Of a stretch of DNA of 64,000 bases, positions 26,013 through 36,400 are shown in pieces (the stretch's first letter is position 1; each line of letters starts with the position of its first letter). This DNA is from Peptococcaceae bacterium UBA5767 (GTDB lineage Bacteria > Bacillota > TC1 > UBA5767), in assembly GCA_002418765.1 (NCBI GenBank), contig DIET01000019.1:34947-98946 (forward strand), written 5' to 3'. The position numbers were made by a program, and so were the translations under genes. The notes beneath the pieces are model-generated. The model saw only the letters and a program-made list of their open reading frames with translations. It was not told the DNA's origin and did no database searches.

Positions 26013-28508
26013 TCATCGCCCCTCTTCCGATCCCATTCTCTCAAGGATGGCGTCCAACAACAAATCGCGTTGCGAATAAATGGTACCTACCTGTGCGGAA
26101 CCATCCTTGTTGATCAATACGGATCTCGTGTTGTCCTGGGTAAAGCCCATATCAGCCATGGGACCCGATGTGCCTGTCAACGCAAAAAGACATACAGGTT
26201 TTTGTGTAGAGTAGACATAGGCGGTATGGATATCTGGACAATACGCCATGATCTTTCTTCCATCTACTGAAAACTCTAAGCGATGGACAGGAGAACCGAC
26301 AGGAATAACCGATTGGATGGCCCCCACATCCAAATCAAAGAGCATGATACGTCCATCCAAAGAGGCAGTGGCAACCAAACGATCGAAAAAGAGCAAATCC
26401 GTCACAGGCATCCGATGCTCAGCAATGCCGTGAAGAGGTTGTGCAGATACTTCTACATCCCAAATTTCCACAAATCCATCACTATGCGCCAATGCCAGAT
26501 CCTTTCCGTTGGGTGAGGAAAACAACTGTGGTGGGATGTTCTCATAGGGTGCTCCGGGACTGTGCCAAGTTTCCAGTGACATATCGTCGTTTTGTAAGGG
26601 GGTAAATCTGGGTGTGGTGTAAAGTGATTCTGTGAAGGAGCTCCAGGTTTGAACCGTGGCACAAATCGGTGTAGTGAATGCGCCAAAGGTCCCGTCTTGC
26701 ATGGAGATGAGCACTGTGCCATTGTCTCTCTGGAATACAGCATCACTTCCGTGCAATCCGTTGAAATCCGTCAGCAGGACTCCGGATGAGGCATCGTATA
26801 AACGAATCCATTCATGTTCCACCAAGAGATATGCCCCGTCGGGACTGAAGGTCCCTTGAAATATCTGGTGGCTATCTTCTTCACGAAGCGACCACAAAAT
26901 CTCCTTGGTATCCATGTCCAGGACATGGATGCCATTCAGGGTAGCTACGGCCAATTGATGGTCAGTGGGAGAAATGGATACATCTGTGGCCATCTCAGCA
27001 TCAGGCATCATGAATTGCCAAGGAAGCTGATCACTTTTTACATCCCAGACATACACCAAAGACCCACTCAATGCGGCCAAATGGCTGGCATCTGCCTGAA
27101 AACGTGGCACACTGTAAAAATCATTGTTCTTACCCAGGATCTGCATGCTGTTGTCTTTCAGATCCCAGAGGCGAATAACGCCGTCCAAGTCACATGCAAG
27201 GGCGAAGAAACGTCCGTCTGCGCTCATGGTTCCTTCCGCATACCGCGTGGAATATGTGGCCAAGTTCTCCTCCAAAATGCGGATTTCACCAGTAGAGTAG
27301 TTCCAGAGAAGCAATCGGTTTTCTTCTTTGATGAGCACCTCATTTGGTTTGAAAGAAAAATGGGCATGTCCGAGAAGCCATGATTCCCGCTGCTCCATGG
27401 TGTAGCTGTCGACCAAGGTCCCACTTTCGCTGTCCCAAATCGACAAGCTGTTTTCCCAATGGCAAACCGTGAGAAAATAACGGCCGTCTGGTGAAAACTC
27501 TACGCTCCCCAAAGGCTCAAGGTTATTGTTCACGGAAAAAAGCATTTCGCCGTTCATCGGATCGATGAGGACCGCGGTATTCATATTGGCCGTGGCCAAA
27601 ATACGGTCACCAGCTGGCGAGAACTGAAGATCTGTCATGGTCATGTTGTTGTTTTTGATGGTGGAAACTTGTTCTCCTGTGAGGGCATACATGGTTGATT
27701 CCAGGGCAGTTTGAATCATTTCTTCTTGGTCATGTTCGATCAGGGAGCTGATTTCCAGGGCATCCATAGCGTGTACCGCCGCTCCGAGCTTATCTCCTTG
27801 ACTGGTTGCCAATGCTGATTTTTCGAGGAGCATGAACATTTCATTGCGGTACGATTCGTCTCTTTCTTTGGCGATAACGAGATTCCGATTGAGGGCGTAG
27901 ATACCAAACAAAGCAAGCAGCACACTGGTGGCAGCCGCTATTTTTGCCCTATTTTTCAAACGATGTTCTCGTTCTCGCTGCTTTAGGTCGTCAAACCCCA
28001 CACCCAGAATGGGTGCGAGAATGCGTAGCTTCTCCACTTTCAATTTCTTGGTCATTTCTTTCAAGGTAGCCCCGCGAACATCTGCTGCCAGCGGTTCCAC
28101 CTCCACCATTTCTCCATCTACCAGCGAGTACCGAAGTTTAGGCGGAAAGGAATCCTCTGGTTCCCCTTGGACTAGTAGCGTCAAGATGCGGTCTCGTCTC
28201 CCCATGGCAATGAATGCATCTACTTCCTTCATGCACCATTTGGATTCCAATAGCTTAGGCGTGCAAACCACGATCAACCAGGCACTGTCCTCCAAAGCAC
28301 GTTCAATATCATGACCCAAGTCTGAGGACGTGGGAAGTTCTTCCTGGTCACGAAACACTTTCCCCATCTTTTTTACGCCGAGTGTCTTTTTCAGCGCCGT
28401 GGGAATAGCATAAGATTCCAATTGCCGATGCAATTCTTGGGCAATGGCCATATCCGGCATGATATGACGATAGCTGATAAAAGCTTGGTAGATATGAATT
28501 TTATCCAT
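26013..28508 (-). CDS. TIR - membrane helix - WD40 protein
   Basis: 831 aa from ATG at 28508 (GGGAGG, 6 nt). Residues 1-130 are a TIR domain: YQAFISYRH at the start, and ESKWCMKEV with Glu95 at the position of the catalytic Glu of NAD-cleaving TIRs. One membrane helix follows (about 189-207). After a helical linker, about 270-820 forms WD40-like repeats (phrases such as FSPDGRYFL, WDLKDN, FSPAGDRILATA), a beta-propeller. So the TIR lies in the cytoplasm N-terminal to the membrane helix; which side the propeller occupies cannot be settled from sequence. It is coupled to the SLOG gene. Likely a sensor-enzyme of a nucleotide-based defence or signalling system. Confidence 0.85.
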   Translation of the reverse strand: MDKIHIYQAFISYRHIMPDMAIAQELHRQLESYAIPTALKKTLGVKKMGKVFRDQEELPTSSDLGHDIERALEDSAWLIVVCTPKLLESKWCMKEVDAFIAMGRRDRILTLLVQGEPEDSFPPKLRYSLVDGEMVEVEPLAADVRGATLKEMTKKLKVEKLRILAPILGVGFDDLKQREREHRLKNRAKIAAATSVLLALFGIYALNRNLVIAKERDESYRNEMFMLLEKSALATSQGDKLGAAVHAMDALEISSLIEHDQEEMIQTALESTMYALTGEQVSTIKNNNMTMTDLQFSPAGDRILATANMNTAVLIDPMNGEMLFSVNNNLEPLGSVEFSPDGRYFLTVCHWENSLSIWDSESGTLVDSYTMEQRESWLLGHAHFSFKPNEVLIKEENRLLLWNYSTGEIRILEENLATYSTRYAEGTMSADGRFFALACDLDGVIRLWDLKDNSMQILGKNNDFYSVPRFQADASHLAALSGSLVYVWDVKSDQLPWQFMMPDAEMATDVSISPTDHQLAVATLNGIHVLDMDTKEILWSLREEDSHQIFQGTFSPDGAYLLVEHEWIRLYDASSGVLLTDFNGLHGSDAVFQRDNGTVLISMQDGTFGAFTTPICATVQTWSSFTESLYTTPRFTPLQNDDMSLETWHSPGAPYENIPPQLFSSPNGKDLALAHSDGFVEIWDVEVSAQPLHGIAEHRMPVTDLLFFDRLVATASLDGRIMLFDLDVGAIQSVIPVGSPVHRLEFSVDGRKIMAYCPDIHTAYVYSTQKPVCLFALTGTSGPMADMGFTQDNTRSVLINKDGSAQVGTIYSQRDLLLDAILERMGSEEGR

Positions 28509-28678
28509 AAGCAACCTCCCTGGACCAATATTTTAAAAAACTGACCCCAACTAAAGCTGAAACATTCCAGCTGCTCATACATGTTGATTCCTTGATCAAT
28601 CTGATCTAAAACAGTTTGCTGATTCACGTCACCCTTCTTTCTCAATCCATGCTTCCATCACTTCTCTTTCTAGCAAGC

Positions 28679-28921
28679 TCAGCTCTTACTCGCCTGACAG
28701 CCGGGTCCTGTGAGTATACTGCGATCTGCGTACTGATCTCCTATCCTTCAATGCAGATACATGAGAGATGATGCCGATGAGCTTTCCATGCAAGGCTTAC
28801 GAAAAATTCTCTCCACCAGATAGATTCTTGATGGAGCGGATTTCTCCTGCTTGATACTGATCGACAACATTTTGTTCTAGTAACTGGTCATTGTCACAGT
28901 TCAACAAGTAGCGATTTGACA
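28679..28921 (-). pseudogene. decayed duplicate of the sbcC 3' end
   Basis: This stretch matches the last part of the intact sbcC gene (33422-33825), beginning exactly at the sbcC stop codon. It has internal deletions of about 23 and 135 nt and many substitutions. The second deletion removes the DNA coding the Walker B region. No open frame remains. It lies about 4.7 kb from the intact copy with metabolic genes in between. Confidence 0.85.
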
Positions 28922-28923
28922 TC

Positions 28924-28963
28924 AAAAAAAGGTGTATCACAAAAGAAACGTGATACACCTTTA
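28924..28963 (-). terminator. strong rho-independent terminator
   Basis: A 13-bp perfect stem (AAAGGTGTATCAC with GTGATACACCTTT) with an 9-nt loop followed on the minus strand by T7. It ends the UbiD-permease-isochorismatase unit 13 nt after the last stop codon. Confidence 0.92.
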
Positions 28964-28975
28964 ACAAATTCAGCC

Positions 28976-29566
28976 TTATCCTAAAGCCTGCATAACCTCA
29001 TCGATTGTGGCCACATCGCCAAGAACATAATCAATATTCAGCAAAAAAGCTTCGTGAAGATCGGGGCTTGTCCCTGCGACACAATCGGACAGCACAACAG
29101 CTTGCATATCTCTTTGTTGGGCATCCAAAGCCGTGGCATACACGCAGACATTCGTGGCCACCCCTGCAATGATCACGGTGTCTCGCTTCAGTCCTCTCAA
29201 CATGATTTCCAAATCTGTCAAGTAAAAGCTGCTGTATCTTCTTTTGACCATAACGTAGTCGCTCTCTGTGGGTTCCAGCTCAGAAACGATTTCTACTCCA
29301 GGGCTACCAGCCAAACAGTGTATTGGTTCGCTGCGCTCTAATTCTTGCCCAAAATCAATCCTTTCTTTGCGATGCTCTTCTTTGGTGTATATGACGGGGA
29401 TATTGTTCTTGTGAGCCCATTCCCTGGCTTTTAGGATACTCGGATATAGTTCTCTGCCTCCTGGGCATTCGATGGGAGCTCCTTCTATCAAGAAATCATT
29501 CTGACAGTCTATGATGATCAAAACACTTTTGTCTTTTTTTATTTTACTCAAATTGTTTACACCCAT
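28976..29566 (-). CDS. isochorismatase-family cysteine hydrolase
   Basis: 196 aa, ATG at 29566 with AGGAGG upstream. The catalytic triad of the family is visible: Asp in IIIDCQNDF (about 20), Lys in MVKRRYSSF (about 108) and Cys in ATNVCVYATA (about 141). GVATNV with the following cis-peptide-type sequence is typical. Members hydrolyse amides such as nicotinamide, N-carbamoyl compounds or ureides. With the permease and decarboxylase it forms a probable catabolic unit for a nitrogen-containing compound. The substrate is not known. Confidence 0.87.
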   Translation of the reverse strand: MGVNNLSKIKKDKSVLIIIDCQNDFLIEGAPIECPGGRELYPSILKAREWAHKNNIPVIYTKEEHRKERIDFGQELERSEPIHCLAGSPGVEIVSELEPTESDYVMVKRRYSSFYLTDLEIMLRGLKRDTVIIAGVATNVCVYATALDAQQRDMQAVVLSDCVAGTSPDLHEAFLLNIDYVLGDVATIDEVMQALG

Positions 29567-29594
29567 GCTATTTTCCTCCTATGGCGCTTACTTC

Positions 29595-30653
29595 TTATAG
29601 CGCAGTCATCACAAATCTCAAAACAATGCCGGAAAGCATACCGATAAATGGATCAACTGTCGCGGTAACGATGGCGGTAACGCCGGCTACAACAGGATTC
29701 CCTCCCAAAGCCAGCAGCATGTTATCCGGAAAAACAATAATCGCACCAAGTACCAACAAGAATCCAGCTATGGTTTGGTTGGGCACATATTTCGCAATTC
29801 TTGGTACTACTTTGGCAAAGAGAATGGCGGCCATAATGATCATCATCAGGGCTGCCGACATGATCGGATTTGGAGCTACAGCTGTCCCTGAAATGATTGC
29901 TTCTACCGGAGCACCCCCGAAGTAAGCACTAACGGCATCACCGATACCAGAATACAATGTGATTTGATCTACATTGACAGTCGCATTGGCCAAACTGCCA
30001 GTGACACTAGCATAGGCGATATTGCCGCCGATCTGTAAGGTCACCATGGCCAGGGTACTCTTGACAATATTCCTGTTTACCTTGAATTTCAAGGGTTCCA
30101 GCTTTTCATAATCGAAATTTACTTTGGTTTCCGATTCTTCGCCTGATTTTTTCGCCACCAAAGCATGTACGATGGAACTGGCGAATACACTGAAGACAAT
30201 GGTGTACACAAGGTTCCCTGAGATGAAAAAGGTGAGCAAAGCGATAAATACTGAACTTCCCCCTACAACCTTGTTTTCTTTGGTCATATCGATACCAACC
30301 TTGGCCAATATGATACCGACACCCGCCATCATTGCATTTAGTATTGTCGGGCCTATGAATTCAATCGTTGGTTCTAAGAATCCCAGGGCTCCAATCACCA
30401 CCATCACAATCCCAGTATAGAAAACAATATTCAATCTTTCTCGACGATCCTTGCCCATGGTCCCTGCCAAAACGATCGATTCAGCCTGGAATGAAATTGG
30501 AGCTACGGACTGGAATATCAATACACCTGCTGTACCAGCGACAAATGCCAATGCTGTAGGAAAAGCTGCAAAACCGAATGTTAAGGCGAGCAAGGCTTGC
30601 GGCAGACCATTCATCACTACGGCAATGGCTGCTAGAATATCTTGTAAGACCAT
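29595..30653 (-). CDS. NCS2-like nucleobase/aromatic permease, short form
   Basis: 352 aa, about 11 membrane helices, ATG at 30653 with GGGAGGG 6 nt before it. Features of the xanthine/uracil (NCS2) and AzgA groups are present: NGLPQALLALTFGF near the N-terminus, a QAESIVLAG segment, and a C-terminal GAIIVFPDNMLLALGGNP. It is roughly 80 residues shorter than most NCS2 proteins, so it may be a divergent subgroup. It most likely imports the substrate of the neighbouring enzymes. Confidence 0.7.
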   Translation of the reverse strand: MVLQDILAAIAVVMNGLPQALLALTFGFAAFPTALAFVAGTAGVLIFQSVAPISFQAESIVLAGTMGKDRRERLNIVFYTGIVMVVIGALGFLEPTIEFIGPTILNAMMAGVGIILAKVGIDMTKENKVVGGSSVFIALLTFFISGNLVYTIVFSVFASSIVHALVAKKSGEESETKVNFDYEKLEPLKFKVNRNIVKSTLAMVTLQIGGNIAYASVTGSLANATVNVDQITLYSGIGDAVSAYFGGAPVEAIISGTAVAPNPIMSAALMMIIMAAILFAKVVPRIAKYVPNQTIAGFLLVLGAIIVFPDNMLLALGGNPVVAGVTAIVTATVDPFIGMLSGIVLRFVMTAL

Positions 30654-30770
30654 CTAAATCCCTCCCATTTTTTAAAATTCTCTACAATTAGCCTAAATGA
30701 ATATCAATCCTATAAACACCAAATCGCATTGACCTCCTTTCCATGCATGCGAGTAACCATGTGCCCAAAC

Positions 30771-32069
30771 TTAATATACTGACTTCTTCGGTTTGGCTCT
30801 TCGAAAAAAATGCTTGTATTGACATGGTACCGTGGCATCAATTCCAAGTTTTCCTGAATGAATATGGTATGGGTCTTTGTTGTACGAAGCATCTGATTTG
30901 ATGAAACTCGACCCTGTGCTGGGATTGCTTCTCGTTCCTATCGCCCACCATACATCCTCCATGTTGTAACAATCCACATCCTCATCTACCACCACACAGT
31001 ACTTCAACCACGGATACTGCGAGAAAGCATTTTCGATGATTTCATGAGGTTCTGCATCATTTTGTTTTTCTATTGATATGATGCAATTGAAGACCATGGG
31101 ACTTAGATTGACGCCCGTAACCTTATGTTTCCCCATCAGGGCTTCATAAATCTTTACTTCATTTTTCAACCCCAACAGCAGCGAGTCTTCATGGGATCCC
31201 GCTCTGATACTCGTGAAAATGGGCTTGTCCTTGGTATGGGTTACTGCGTTCACGATCACGATATGGTTTTGAGCGGGATTCACATAATACCCTTGAAAAT
31301 CACCAAAAGGTCCTTCCAGTTCTCGTTTGTATGCTGGAATCACTCCTTCAATGATAATGTCTGCCGTAGTGGGAACATCCACATCCACTGTGAGAGCATG
31401 CACCATTTCTAAGGCTTCTCCTCTTATCGCTCCGGCCAAGGCCATTTCCGAAACACCATAGTCCAATCCTGAAACAGAGGCCACCATCTCGGCGGGATGG
31501 GTTCCTATGGCAATGGCTACTTCCAAATCCTGGCCTGCCTTCTCTGCTTCTTGCTGCAGTGCCAGCAGATGTCCTTTCTCAAGTCGAATACCCAACTGGT
31601 TTTTGCCCTGGAGCTGCACCCGATGCACAGATGCATTCTGAAAACTGGGGTTCCTCCGATCTTTGGCAAAAACAATGCCAGCCGTCAGGTAGCGCCCTGC
31701 ATCTTCCTCATTGAATTGGATGGCAGGCAAGTTAGCCAGGTCAACATCATGGCCGATCAGCCTCATTTCTTGACAAGGGCCAGAAGCAACCAACTTGGGT
31801 GAGATCAGATTTTGCATATACGACAACATCTTGGGATGAATATCATCCACTTCCGTGTTTAACAAATTGGCCAATACCGTCCGGTTGGCTACAATGTTGG
31901 TGGCGAAGGAATACTCGAATCCATCGACCCTGTTGATGACCAGCGCCTCTTCTTTGTTCCGGTAGGCATACTGTAATTCAGCTAAGTCATCATAGGAAAC
32001 AAAATCCAATGAATTTATGCCTCTCGATTTGTACCCTCTTTGCATAAAGTGACGTAAATTTTCTTGCAT
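30771..32069 (-). CDS. UbiD-family decarboxylase
   Basis: 432 aa from ATG at 32069, with GGAGG 5 nt upstream. UbiD enzymes are reversible decarboxylases of aromatic or unsaturated acids that need prenylated FMN. The hallmark ELEGPFGDFQGYY (about 258-270) and the downstream DVWWAIGTRSNP segment are present, and acidic residues of the E-R-E-type centre can be proposed. No UbiX-type prenyltransferase is in the window, so cofactor must be supplied from elsewhere. First gene of the three-gene unit with the permease and isochorismatase-like protein. Confidence 0.88.
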   Translation of the reverse strand: MQENLRHFMQRGYKSRGINSLDFVSYDDLAELQYAYRNKEEALVINRVDGFEYSFATNIVANRTVLANLLNTEVDDIHPKMLSYMQNLISPKLVASGPCQEMRLIGHDVDLANLPAIQFNEEDAGRYLTAGIVFAKDRRNPSFQNASVHRVQLQGKNQLGIRLEKGHLLALQQEAEKAGQDLEVAIAIGTHPAEMVASVSGLDYGVSEMALAGAIRGEALEMVHALTVDVDVPTTADIIIEGVIPAYKRELEGPFGDFQGYYVNPAQNHIVIVNAVTHTKDKPIFTSIRAGSHEDSLLLGLKNEVKIYEALMGKHKVTGVNLSPMVFNCIISIEKQNDAEPHEIIENAFSQYPWLKYCVVVDEDVDCYNMEDVWWAIGTRSNPSTGSSFIKSDASYNKDPYHIHSGKLGIDATVPCQYKHFFRRAKPKKSVY

Positions 32070-32580
32070 TGGTACCTCCATCATCCTTCAAATGCCCTGC
32101 TTCCTTCTGTAAACGACCCCCGAAACACCCATCACCGTTACCTGAACCTGGTAGATCCCTATGGGGTTTCATACCAGAAAGAGCGTTCGGGTTCTTTTTT
32201 TTGGATCCTGGTACTACGTCTTAGGCGGTAGTCCCACCTAGCCAAAAGGCAATTATTCCTGACCAGGGGTATGGCTCCATATCGTCTGTTTCACATCTTA
32301 CATCAATAAAAAAGATCACCATTAAGTACGTTAGTACTTAACGATGATCTTTATAGCCAACGTAAACGCTTGCCCAACTATCATCATTCTCATCATGCCA
32401 AACCAATAGATCCAGCATACTCCTCAGCTACAGATATGACAGGTTGCCTCTCACAAACAGGTTTGCTCCGCAAAAAACCAGATTGTCCATCTGCCTTTAT
32501 GAAGAGTTTCCCTTACACGGCCAACACGATCATACTACCGGCAAAGAGTTTATTTCCCATGTAAAAAACGATCATCATCT
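32070..32580. other. intergenic region with structured candidate
   Basis: No gene. On the minus strand 32209-32268 can fold with CCTGGT and ACCAGG as a closing stem and two inner hairpins (GCC-UUUU-GGC and TAGGTGG/CCGCCTA). It does not match a riboswitch class I know. It lies about 140 nt before the ubiD-like start, so a leader RNA is possible. Confidence 0.3.
32305..32352 (-). terminator. rho-independent terminator of the 118-aa protein gene
   Basis: A long stem (AAAGATCATCGTTAAGTAC with its complement, one 2-nt mismatch) followed on the minus strand by TTTTTTATTG. It lies about 230 nt after the stop of the upstream small gene and separates it from the UbiD unit. Confidence 0.8.
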
Positions 32581-32937
32581 TCAATCATCAAATACTACTA
32601 TGGTCACCGCCATCTTGTAATCACTGTCAAAATCTCTAAACAAGGCAACCGGTTCAAGCTTCAATTCCTTCTCAATCGCCTCTCTGAGCTGCAATTTAAA
32701 TTCGTTGAACAAGGCCATATCTGCAGATTGTTTGATCTGAGAAAAATGTGTTTCGATACTCATGAGTGCTTTTACGCGATTATCCTTGGTGAAAAAAATG
32801 ACCATATTGGGATAAATACTAATTCTTAACTCATTGGTACCATATCCGTAGACACTGCGATTGACTTCACCATAAAGACCAATCAGTCGTTTCTTTAGGT
32901 CAGATTCAGCAAAATCTGATAATTTCACCACGTACAC
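32581..32937 (-). CDS. 118-aa protein, possibly DUF2294-like
   Basis: Start at a GTG (32937); further GTG codons a few residues in are alternatives, with GGAAAGTGA upstream. The protein is soluble and mixed alpha/beta. The segment NRSVYGYGTNELRISIYP then FFTKDNRVKALMS resembles the DUF2294 pattern, but the match is only by eye. Monocistronic with its own terminator. Function unknown. Confidence 0.55.
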   Translation of the reverse strand: MYVVKLSDFAESDLKKRLIGLYGEVNRSVYGYGTNELRISIYPNMVIFFTKDNRVKALMSIETHFSQIKQSADMALFNEFKLQLREAIEKELKLEPVALFRDFDSDYKMAVTIVVFDD

Positions 32938-33421
32938 TCACTTTCCGTAAAAAATCAATATCCAACTTTGCATCACGTCAAGGAGAACTATGGATCACTC
33001 CATCAACCATCTCATTAAAATCATAATATACCACATTTTTTTCCATGTCAACGTCTCTCATGTGTGCTCTCGATAGGCCAATGGATGCCTCACGCATGCA
33101 TCCATATACCCTCTTTGGCCATCTTGTTGTCCATAGATTCTTCAATTTTATATCCAAAGCGTAGGCCCTTATCTTCAAGAAAAGCCCTTATTATCAATGT
33201 TTTCCAAACATTCATTCTCTCCAAAGCGCACTGATGCTTCGCTCAGAGCAAATTATGCAAATCCCCTACGCTTCACTCGTTTTCAACCCATTGCCCTGAT
33301 TTCTGTAAAAGATTATGCAAAATTGAATATCTAGGTTGCAGACTATCCATGGCTAAAGAAGAGAAAAATCCTCTGTTGCGCTTTAACTTCATATGCATCC
33401 AACAACCATACCCGTACGAAA
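32938..33421. other. intergenic region, nothing recognised
   Basis: 484 nt between the 118-aa protein gene and sbcC. The short reading frames here show no ribosome sites or recognisable products. No terminator hairpin with a U-tract was seen for sbcC. Confidence 0.4.
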
Positions 33422-36400
33422 TCAGCTCTTACTCGCCTGACAGCCGGGTCCCGTGAGTATACTGCGTCCTGCAGAAGCGGGGCGTACTGCGATCTGCGTA
33501 CTGATCCTATCCTTCAAGGCAGACACATGAGAGATGATGCCGATGAGCTTTCCATCTTCGTGCAAGCTAGATAGGGTGTCCAGGGCCGTCTCCAATGCTT
33601 CTTCATCCAAGGTGCCAAAGCCTTCATCAAGGAACAACGAATCCACACGCACTTTTCTACTGGACATCTTGGAAAGACCCAAAGCCAAAGCAAGGCTTAC
33701 GATAAAACTCTCTCCACCAGATAGATTCTTGGTGGAGCGGATTTCTCCTGCTTGGTACTGATCGACAACGTTGAGTTCTAGTGGCTGCTTTTCGTCACAG
33801 ATCAGCAGGTAGCGATCTGTCATCTTTTCCAGCTGACGGTTGGCATGCGATACCATCAGTTCAAACGTCAGTCCCTGAGCGAAATTCCGATATTTTTTCC
33901 CATCGGCCGAACCGATCAGCCCATGGAGCTTGTCCCAGCGCTGGCATTCTTTTTTCTGGGCTTGCAGTAGGACTCTTTTTTCTTCCATCTGTTTTTTGGC
34001 CTGCTCCTGAGCAGACAGACTACTCTTTAGTCCGGTTAGTTCGTCACGCAGTGCGGCTCGCATTTCTTCTTGTACCTGGGACTGTGCCTGCAGGTTATCG
34101 ATTCCCTCGTCTGTGATCTCCCTGGCCATTTCAGCTGTAAGGCGTTCATTTCTGTCTCTCAGTTTGGCGCCAAGCTCGGTCTTGGTGTCTTCTAGTTTTT
34201 TGGCCAGCATAGCCAACTTTTCTTGTTCTTCGTGGGACATCCTGGAGGCCAGAAAGGACGACTCATCTTGAAAAGCCAAGGTGCGAAGCTCATGAACAAA
34301 CGTTTTTTCTTCCTCTTTTAACTTTTCTTTGTTTTTCTCCATTCGTTTACTTAGCACTTCGATTTTCGTTTTTGCGTTTTCCAGTTTTAGAGCCACACTG
34401 GCGGTCTCTTCTCTGATACGCCTTTCCTTTTTTTCAGCTTCCAAAACGTCCTTCTGCATGCGGTTTTCTTCTTGATCTGGATCTTTTTCACCAAACCAAG
34501 TGATACGCTTTTTCTTGTCTTCTTGATGCTCTTTTTGCAGCGCTTTCCATTCCTCTTCTTTTTTCGCCCATGCTTGTTGCTCCGTCATGATCATAAATTC
34601 GAGGTTGTTTATCTCATTTCTTATCTCATCCCTCTGGTTTAGGATGGTCTCTTTTTCTTTGGTCTTGGCTTGCCAATCGTCTAAGCGGGACTGCAGGGTT
34701 TCTAAGAGCAAAAGCACCTGGTCTTCTGAGATGTCTTCGATATCCAGTGCCTTAAGTTTTCGGGCGATCGACTCCTTGAGGTTATCAAACTCTGTCTGTT
34801 GGGTTTCCAAGCGCTTCTTTTTTTCCTGCAAATCCTTTTCAGCGGCTTCCTTTTGATGCAGAGCCTTATCGAGGCCTCGTCTGGTTTCATTTTGATTTTT
34901 TTCTGCTGTCTCTAGCGCTTTTGTAAGCGTCTTGATCTCCTGTTCCAGCTCTTCTGCTTTTTGGATCACTTTCTCCAACTTATCCATTTCTTGTTCTGTT
35001 TCCAAAAGTACAGGAATGTTTTCTTTGGCAAATGGATGCTCTTTGGCGCCGCACAAAGGACAGGGTTTGCCGTCCACCAGAGCGTTTCGGTGATCTTCCA
35101 GGCTGGCGATGGTGTTGATGTACATCGATTCCCGGAGCAAGGCATCTCTTTTGGCGCGGTATTCGCGCAGCAACAACCCCTCCAGCCATGTCTCCAGGGT
35201 TTTCTCTTTTTCTTCTTTCCTCTGTTTTGCTTCTAGCCATTCTTTTCTTTGTATGTTGTTTTGCTCTTGGCTGTAAGCCAGTGATTCTTTTGTTTCTTCT
35301 CGCACCGTTTCGGCTGCTTGGCAGGCTTCTTTGGCCTCTATTTGTTTGCGATAAGAGGTGGAGAGCTGCTCTAGTTGTTGCTCTATGCCAGCCAGATTGC
35401 TGACCAGCCAGGCATCCTGTCCATGCTCGTTGAGATAGGTCTGGGCGAGCGCAAGCGAATCTAGAACTCCATTCAGCTCTCGTTGTTTTTCCTTTTGCAA
35501 TGACTCTTTTTCCTTGATGGCCGATGCCACCGCATCACATTCGTTTCTTCCTTTGGTGATGGCTTTTTCTTGATCTGCCAGAGTCTGATCCAACATGCGT
35601 ACGTTGCTGATCAATGGAGCTAACTCTTGCAAGTTCTTCTTTACCTTATTTGTTTGTTCTTCTGCGTCTATAAGAAGTGCACTTTGTCTTGTCAGGTTGG
35701 CTTCCCAGTCGGGAAGGTCTTTTTCCACGTTGTCTCGTTCTTCTATGTCACCTTGCTGCTGCGTGCGCAAAGAGGTAAGCGTGGCATAGGGACCTTCCAG
35801 CATGGCCGCCTGTTTCGCTTTTTCCAGTCTATCCTTCTCTGGTTGGAAGGCATACATGTCGCATTGCAGCTGTTTTTGTGCCTCGTGAATTGTATGAATT
35901 TCCTGTTTTAAGTCTCCAATGCCTTCCAACCAGCGGATGGCTTCCTGCGTTTTTACCAAGGCCAGGTCCAACTTGTCTTCTTCTTCTTGCTTTATTTGGT
36001 ATTCCTCAGTGATTCTTTTTTCTTCTTCGGCATCCAGTATGGTAATGCCTGCGATGCTATCTTGCAGCCGCTTCAAGCTTTCTCGTTCGTCTCGTTGCCG
36101 CTCATGGACGCGTCTGGAGATCTCAGAGTAGATTTCTGTTCCAGTGATCTGCTCTAAGATCCTTGATTTTTGCTCTACATTGGCCTGCAAGAAAGTATCG
36201 AAACCGCCTTGGGCCAATAGGATGGAACGGGTGAACCGATCGAAGTCCATTCCTGTTTTTTCTTCAATGACCCCTGCAACCAGGCTTTTCTTGGTTTCGA
36301 TGGGCTTATGGGTGATGGCATCCACAATCTGATGCTCCTGGTCTTGGAGGTTGCCATCCGGGCTTTTCCTGGCCCGGCGTTGTTCCCAGTGGCAGCGAAA

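Noticed and set aside
28391..28645. 84-codon minus-strand frame upstream of the TIR gene
   Set aside because: Mostly overlaps the TIR gene in another frame; no recognisable domain.
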